Positions 31,866-36,084 of a stretch of DNA of 36,084 bases are shown piece after piece. Both the position numbers and the translations under genes were made by a program. This stretch comes from Leptolyngbya sp. FACHB-261 (GTDB lineage Bacteria > Cyanobacteriota > Cyanobacteriia > FACHB-261). Location of the stretch: positions 1 to 36,084 of the forward strand of contig NZ_JACJPL010000007.1 of the NCBI RefSeq assembly GCF_014696065.1, read 5' to 3'. Each line of letters opens with the position of its first letter. The stretch's first letter is position 1. A model generated the notes under the pieces. The model was not told the DNA's origin, did no database searches, and worked only from the letters and a program-made list of their open reading frames with translations.

Positions 31866-32231
31866 ATGGTTTCGACTTGTCCAGATGCGAAGCGAGAGGG
31901 ACATGCCCCTCTTTTGCCAGGGGCTATTATTCGGCATGGCAAGGACCGGCATGGTCAGCAGCGCTATCTGTGCAAACTGTGCCGTAAAACCTTTACTCCC
32001 TATCCCGAGCCGTTTGAGCCCACCAGAGGGCACAAAAAGTATCAGAGAGGGCTCAAAAGCGTCCGGGGACGCCCGGAACTCTATGATGAGCTGAAGCAAA
32101 AAGTGACGCTCAGTCTAACCAGAACTGCTACTCAGGGACTAGACGAGCTAGCAGCGAAATATGGAATATCGAGATCTGAGTTTGTCGAGCGGATTGGTCG
32201 AGTTCTTATTGTTGACCTTCAAGCCCAGTAG
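31866..32231 (+). CDS. zinc-ribbon protein with a C-terminal RHH-like segment
   Basis: From ATG 31866 (an in-frame TTG at 31851 adds five residues) the 121-residue protein starts with a Cys-Pro and then reads IIRHGKDRHGQQRYLCKLCR followed by KTF, the InsA/IS1-type zinc ribbon (G-K-x-x-G-x-Q-R-Y-x-C-x-x-C). Only three Cys are visible, plus His in EGH that may complete the site. The C-terminal part, KQKVTLSLTRTATQGLDELA and YGISRSEFVERIGRVL, has the strand-helix-helix pattern of ribbon-helix-helix proteins (compare ISRSEFIER of CopG relatives). IS1 InsA proteins do not have this tail. It is probably a DNA-binding regulator built from an IS-type zinc ribbon and an RHH module; function unknown. 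Confidence 0.6.
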   Translation: MVSTCPDAKREGHAPLLPGAIIRHGKDRHGQQRYLCKLCRKTFTPYPEPFEPTRGHKKYQRGLKSVRGRPELYDELKQKVTLSLTRTATQGLDELAAKYGISRSEFVERIGRVLIVDLQAQ

Positions 32232-32283
32232 AACAAGGGAGGGGGAACTAGATAAGGACAGTACAAAGCTTCGAGGAGATTCT

Positions 32284-32533
32284 TCTAGCCTGGCCCAGTT
32301 ACCAGAGTAAATAAAGCTCGCCCATCACCAGGGTGCTAATGGCTGGAGATTCTCAACATCTGCACCCGCACCTGCGCAGTGCCTCACTTCGCCCCTCTGC
32401 TGGCTGCAAGCGTTTGTAGTAGATCACTATCAACTTTGAAGTCACGGTATCATCCACCTTCCAGAGACTGATGAGCTGACTCTCTGAACCGGCAATTACC
32501 AATACTGTGCGCAAGCCGTACACATGGCAATAG
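32284..32533 (-). pseudogene. decayed CHAT-domain (caspase-like) C-terminal fragment
   Basis: Reading the minus strand from about 32530, the frame gives YGLRTVLVIAGSESQLISLW and KVDDTVTSKLIVIYYKRLQ, then EGRSEALRR. This is the C-terminal region of CHAT peptidases (G-L-x-x-A-x-x-x-A-G-S-x-S-x-L-I-S-L-W-K-V-x-D). A stop follows near 32365. In another frame near 32290-32325, WASFIYSGNW appears, equivalent to the terminal W-A-x-F-I-x-x-G-x-W motif. Frameshifts and a missing N-terminal part with the catalytic His/Cys show it is dead. In cyanobacteria CHAT proteins are often linked to TPRs and to programmed-cell-death or defence loci. Confidence 0.7.
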
Positions 32534-32882
32534 AACCACTGCTAAAAGTCTTCGAAGCTAGGTTCAGGTAGCTAATCCAAACAAGTTCCGTCTGCCTAAC
32601 CAGAGCAACACTGGTCTTGAAGACCCAGAGCCAGTCTAAATAGACTGCATGTTCTGTGACCAAGCATCAACTTTGCACCAAAGGTAGGGCCAAAATCATC
32701 GTCCTAGGCCAACCTTGGGATTCAGCAGTAATAGTTGGTGAGGGTAGGGATTCAGCAGGTTATGGCGCCCCGACGAGTTACAGTGACCCAGCCAAAATAC
32801 CCTACCGCTCAATGACTCGGAGACATTTAATTGTAGGTCTAACGCGTTGAGGTGTAACTAATGTCAGCCAGTTAAAGAGTGA
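32534..32882. other. intergenic region, probably decayed
   Basis: No intact gene in these 349 bases. Upstream parts of the CHAT gene might be expected here on the minus strand, but only weak, frame-broken resemblance is visible. A plus-strand frame of 64 codons at 32656-32850 has no supporting motif. Confidence 0.35.
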
Positions 32883-33155
32883 CTACAAATCCTCGCGCAA
32901 TTCGCTAATCTGCGCTTGTTGGTTGCGCGTTATTTCTAGCAAATTTTGGGTGCCGACACGGACCTCCCTGAGGCCCTCAATTGTCTCAGAGAGCCTTGCG
33001 GCTAAAGTTCTGACAGCCTGGGTATTCGCCTCGACGTTGCGAGTGTTTGCTTCTATCGCATGTTGATGGGCGGTTGCTATCTCTACCAACTGAGCGACCG
33101 CAATGCTTAGCCGGTCAAGCCGTTGATCAATCGGCTCTCTCTGTCCGTTTGTCAT
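32883..33155 (-). CDS. small coiled-coil protein
   Basis: The 90-residue protein is almost wholly helical with a hydrophobic heptad pattern: LDRLSIAVAQLVEIATAHQH, AIEANTRNVEANTQAVRTLA, TIEGLREVRVGTQNLLEITR. It contains an 'xNTxxVEANT' near-repeat. Its start overlaps the stop of the upstream minus-strand gene (ATGA at 33152-33155), showing translational coupling, and GGAGG lies just ahead. It is the intact paralog of the frameshifted gene at 4541-4877. Oligomerising or scaffold function, perhaps in plasmid maintenance, is inferred from shape only. Confidence 0.7.
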   Translation of the reverse strand: MTNGQREPIDQRLDRLSIAVAQLVEIATAHQHAIEANTRNVEANTQAVRTLAARLSETIEGLREVRVGTQNLLEITRNQQAQISELREDL

Positions 33156-33528
33156 TCACTCCTCCCGTTTTTCCCGCCAAGTTGTTCTAAAACAGCGTCT
33201 AAAATATTGGGTACTTCTGAACTGGCTGGAATCATTAGGCGCACCACGTTTGCGTATCGAAGGGTTACCTCATATTGAGGCGGCATCTTCTCGAAGGCAT
33301 AGCCCGGTCCCCATTGGTTGTCAGTAGTAGCCTCTTTGACCCCCAGAACCCTGCTAAGGAGATTGATACACTTCGCCCGGTTCCTCTAGCCTGCTTGTTC
33401 TCAAGCGTCGCCTCAAACCACTTTTCGCAGAACTCTTCGGGCTTCACTTTCAAGCTCAATAATCTGTCAACGGCTTTCCTTGCCCTCCTACCATGCCGTG
33501 ACGCCATCTTGACTGCAAGCATCCTCAT
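33152..33528 (-). pseudogene. hypothetical basic protein, frameshifted, coupled to the coiled-coil gene
   Basis: Two minus-strand frames join. The first, from ATG at 33528, reads MASRHGRRARKAVDRLLSLK and EEFCEKWFEATLENKQA. From about 33385 another frame continues as CINLLSRVLGVKEATTDNQW, GPGYAFEKMPPQYEVTLRYA, and ends EQLGGKNGRSE with a stop that overlaps the next ATG. One indel in the AGGAACCGG region near 33380 accounts for it; the joined protein would have about 125 residues. The coding quality of both halves and the perfect coupling suggest the frameshift is recent or an error. Family not recognised; it resembles small accessory proteins of cyanobacterial plasmids. Confidence 0.6.
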
Positions 33529-34370
33529 AGTCCTGCTTACCTAGTATTACAAGGTATTGTAGTGCACTATGGAGGTGAGAAACACTCTCTTCCTTCAAGG
33601 ATCTCAGTAGCGCTTGTGGAGAAAAAGCTGCTCATTCAGAACTCTGTACTCATCCTAAAAAGGCAGATTCCGAGTTGAATTAATACCCGATGAAAAGTAG
33701 GAGAGCCATCCCCCTTTCAATCCGGAAGACTTTAGGTAAGAGGTCATAGTTCGACATTGCAAAAACCGACAGTAAAGACGACGCTACTGGTGGCTACAGG
33801 GCCTCGCCGGGCTAACCGCAAGAGCGAACTCCATGCGCTACCCGCTCAGAAGTGAAATTGGCTCAGGCAAAATTAGAAAATTGCCCTTTGTCTAAACAGG
33901 ATTAGTTAACCCTGCGTTAGACAGCTCTGCTCTCTACTCCATCTATTGCCAGAAACTAAGGGGTAAAGCTGCCATCTTTTGACCAATGCGACCATAGACT
34001 GCGGTAAATTTTTGAGGCCCAATTGTCTCTAGACAAGCACAGATCAGAGCCAGGAAACAAGCTCCAGGGTTAAGCCTGCTGGTTCCTAATAAGTGTTACC
34101 AGTGTTTGAGCAACAATGCTTGCGCTTTTAAACCTGGGCAGGCTTAACGCACAGGCTGCAGCATTAGAGGAAGATATCCAATAAGAAGCGGTAGGGGATC
34201 TCTTTGAGGACGACCTATTAAGCCAATAAATTCAGATGGCGGCCTGCCTACGCTTGCAGGGTTAGCACAAGCTTTTCTCAAGCTAATCCTGCTGTTAACT
34301 GCTGCTTCTTTTGAGCCCAACACCTAGGGAAGGCATTCAACAAGGCTGTTTTGCGCCTGCATTTTCACAT
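33529..34370. other. long region without a recognisable gene
   Basis: 842 bases with no supported coding frame. An 11-bp inverted repeat GTTAAGCCTGC/GCAGGCTTAAC lies at 34069-34079 and 34138-34148. The GC-rich segment 33775-33845 can fold locally. It could be decayed coding DNA or hold replication or partition sites; I cannot decide. Confidence 0.4.
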
Positions 34371-35030
34371 TTAAAACGGATTCGAGCGGGAAACGTATCG
34401 TGAGCCTCTCGTCCAAGGACCCGTCTGGCTCCCTCGCTTTCGCAACCCGTGCAGCTCACTCAGGAGTTGATCCAGTTGATCGCACATCGCCTGCAACTTC
34501 GAGGCTTGAAGACCCCGCTCGTTCTCAGCCTCTACCTGCGGCTTTTGCTTTAAAGGTAGGTAGATAACTCGTTTGACTGTGCTCTGTCCACAGGTGACGT
34601 AGTTGTGATAGGTCCGACCATTCGGTTTGGGGTAAGCAGCAATTGAACCCTCCCGGATCCCCTGCGAGGCCAACTCATTCACCGCCTGTTGCAGTACTCC
34701 TAAAGCTGCAGTGAGACGAGCTATGGCGCACTCAGCTGGAGGCAGAGAGTCATGCCAAACTTGAGGACATTGACATGAAAGCAGAGCTGTTGCTTGAGGT
34801 GGCCTCGGAGGTTCTGCGTCACCGAGTGATTCATGCAGAAGTTCTGTGTTTTGGCATGAATCACTCATTAGGGGTTCAGGCTCTGGCCCAACGGCTCTCG
34901 TTCCCGTCTGTTCATGCAAAATGCTGTTGCTTTGACATGAATGTGCAGATGCCTGGGGAGCAGCTTCTTCAGGCTGAGCCGGAATTTCTGCAGGACTACT
35001 AGTTATTGCTCGGCGCCGTCGTTTGCTCAT
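34371..35030 (-). CDS. hypothetical protein with three Cys-x6-His repeats
   Basis: The 219-residue product begins with basic MSKRRRRAIT, followed by a Pro/Ala/Glu/Ser-rich low-complexity segment. Three elements occur in it: SCQSNSILHE, SCQNTELLHE and SCQCPQVWHD, with Cys at 32, 59, 86 and His at 39, 66, 93, exactly 27 residues apart. Residues about 100-160 look ordered: AIARLTAALGVLQQAVNELA, then EGSIAAYPKPNGRTYHNYVT and VKRVIYLPLK, a beta-rich motif of Arg/Tyr residues that resembles small DNA-binding or recombinase-associated domains. A helix (LQAMCDQLDQLLSELHGLRK) ends it. The repeats could bind metal or mediate protein contacts. Function unknown. Confidence 0.65.
   Translation of the reverse strand: MSKRRRRAITSSPAEIPAQPEEAAPQASAHSCQSNSILHEQTGTRAVGPEPEPLMSDSCQNTELLHESLGDAEPPRPPQATALLSCQCPQVWHDSLPPAECAIARLTAALGVLQQAVNELASQGIREGSIAAYPKPNGRTYHNYVTCGQSTVKRVIYLPLKQKPQVEAENERGLQASKLQAMCDQLDQLLSELHGLRKRGSQTGPWTRGSRYVSRSNPF
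34750..34941. repeat. 81-bp tandem periodicity within the Cys/His-repeat gene
   Basis: TCATGC begins at 34750, 34831 and 34912, exactly 81 bases apart, and each is followed about 20 bases later by an inverted CATGA. The protein repeat has the matching period of 27 residues. The repeats have diverged strongly between the conserved TCATGC and CATGA edges. Confidence 0.6.
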
Positions 35031-35093
35031 CTCCCGCCCACTACCTCCAGAGAGACGCTCTTAGCCCGGCCCCGGCTGGCTTATCCTGGACAC

Positions 35094-35252
35094 TCAAAGC
35101 CAGAAACTCCCCACCCGCTCCTGACGATCAGGACTCAACTGCTTTATCGCTTGCTCCAAGGTCTCGCTGCTGTAGCTGGAGGCCGACTCCTAGAGCTGGG
35201 CGGGAGTTTCACACTGCTGCAGGGCAACACACAAGGCAGCCAGGGCAGGATT
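35094..35252 (-). pseudogene. decayed coding fragment upstream of the Cys/His-repeat gene
   Basis: A minus-strand frame reads NPALAALCVALQQCETPAQL, then TAG, then ESASSYSSETLEQAIKQLSP and DRQERVGSFWL with TGA at 35094-35096. It looks like the C-terminus of a helical protein with one nonsense codon. The 5' portion (35253-35360) also gives PEALAQTPALA in another frame. No family recognised. It lies upstream of, and in the same orientation as, the gene at 34371-35030, so both may come from one former operon. Confidence 0.4.
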
Positions 35253-35948
35253 GGGGCGGCACAGCAGCTAAGGCAGGTGTCTGGGCTAAAGCTTCAGGGG
35301 GCACTCTCAGCGAGTCCCAGGCTCAAAACACCTCTTGGCTGCGACCCACCCGGACTTGATAACTAGCCGTCCCTGGGTAGAAAGAGGCAGAGTATTTTGC
35401 CTCGCTCTCCCGGTCGCTGGTGCAGCCCCACCACTTCTTGTGATTCAAAGGCGCTTGCCAAGGGCGCCTCTATACCGTTTTCACTTAGCTGCTGGAGCCG
35501 GGTCTTCTGCTCCGCGGCGTTAGCAGCTCGAAAGCCTGTTTCAGGTGGGTGGGGCGTGGGGGCCTTCTGAATCACTCCTGCACAACTTCCTCTACAAAAT
35601 TTTGGGGGATTAAGGCCAGCTACAGCTATGTGGGTATAGCTTTGAGCGTTGGTGGCCTTGTTAATCCTTCCCGTACCTAATGCTGTCACGCTTGCAGTTG
35701 CAAGGGCTTCTCGGCTCACCCAAATTCTTCATTCTCTGTTCAACACAATAATCGCCTCAACTCTTTAGATATTGTTCGCCCATTAATAATTTACTGACCC
35801 AGTCTATTAAGAGTTGAACTCATGCACTCAGTACGTGGGATTTCTGTGATCAACAACGACACTATAGAGAGCTTCGAATACAACTCTGAGCATCAGGTGA
35901 GTTCAGGAAGCTGCACCTCAGCCGAGAAAAGCACGGTCTCGCAGACAA
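35253..35948. other. region without a supported gene at the right end
   Basis: No convincing CDS in 696 bases. A minus-strand frame at 35363-35719 (118 codons) has no recognisable motif. AATCACTCCTGCACAACTTC at 35570-35589 recurs with one mismatch at 24041-24060 within the chimeric pseudogene. A 51-codon plus frame starting at 35822 runs into the terminal repeat and is probably spurious. Confidence 0.35.
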
Positions 35949-36084
35949 GTAAGAATTTGAAAGAAGCCAAACATTAGGGTTGCCTATACTTCAAGCGGAT
36001 AGGGCAAGCAGACTTTAGTGTAACCGCTGGAAACCCTTTCAAAAATCCACCAAGAAGCTTAATTTTCTGGTTCTTTCGGACTTA
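35949..36084 (+). repeat. second copy of the histidine-kinase leader, cut by window edge
   Basis: Matches 6794-6928 over its whole length, with about five substitutions and one inserted A, and reaches the last base of the window. Its first 54 bases (35950-36003) belong to the five-copy leader family. Whatever gene it drives lies outside the window; by analogy a GAF/PAS kinase-type gene may follow. Confidence 0.8.

Noticed and set aside
35949-36084. The right-edge repeat as proof that the window is a closed circle with overlapping ends
   Set aside because: The matching copy is internal (6794-6928), not at base 1, and the two differ at several positions including an inserted base.

Overview
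The window looks like accessory DNA of a filamentous cyanobacterium, probably a plasmid or plasmid-derived island. The reasons are many HIP1-type GCGATCGC octamers in the gene-rich middle, a GAF/PAS histidine kinase of cyanobacterial style, and small plasmid-type genes at both ends: a secreted lytic transglycosylase, ribbon-helix-helix proteins, small coiled-coil proteins and a very large tyrosine recombinase. I see no rRNA, tRNA, CRISPR array or core housekeeping gene.

Left part (1-6.7 kb): a transposase tail, a translationally coupled pair (secreted protein and SLT-type lytic transglycosylase, suggestive of conjugation), a broken GIY-YIG-like gene, a minus-strand RHH regulator with a repeated upstream site, a PD-(D/E)XK-like/TPR protein, a frameshifted coiled-coil gene, a frameshifted Cys-rich gene with its overlapping partner, and two small unknown genes.

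Middle part (6.7-29.4 kb): a NarL-type two-component pair (GAF-PAS-PAS-PAS kinase and response regulator), a DsbA-like protein, an AraC-type DNA-binding protein, and then a long same-strand array of short enzyme genes. The array holds six short-chain dehydrogenases (SDR) plus one extended-SDR epimerase and one broken SDR copy, NTF2/SnoaL-like proteins (three intact, three broken), two CPBP membrane proteases plus one fragment, a CPYC thioredoxin-reductase-like flavoprotein, an alpha/beta hydrolase and an MFS (GPH-type) transporter. It ends in a TetR-controlled SDR-epimerase module. Most genes have their own leader and ribosome binding site. The array is a mosaic: two segmental duplications (about 0.57 and 0.89 kb), three orphan AraC C-terminal tails, a related 54-bp leader present five times, a fusion exactly at a HIP1 octamer, and several chimeric gene fragments. 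I read it as a rapidly reshuffled cassette-like array of redox, carbonyl and small-molecule modification genes; the substrates cannot be told from sequence.

Right part (29.4-36.1 kb): a 630-residue tyrosine recombinase on the minus strand, a zinc-ribbon/RHH-like protein, a decayed CHAT (caspase-like) gene, a two-gene minus-strand unit whose coiled-coil member is a paralog of the left-end one, and an unknown protein with a 27-residue periodic Cys/His repeat. The last 136 bases repeat the leader found before the histidine kinase.

At least six genes are interrupted by frameshifts or a nonsense codon. Some, such as the 17-base deletion in a duplicated SDR, are clearly mutational; others could be base-calling errors.
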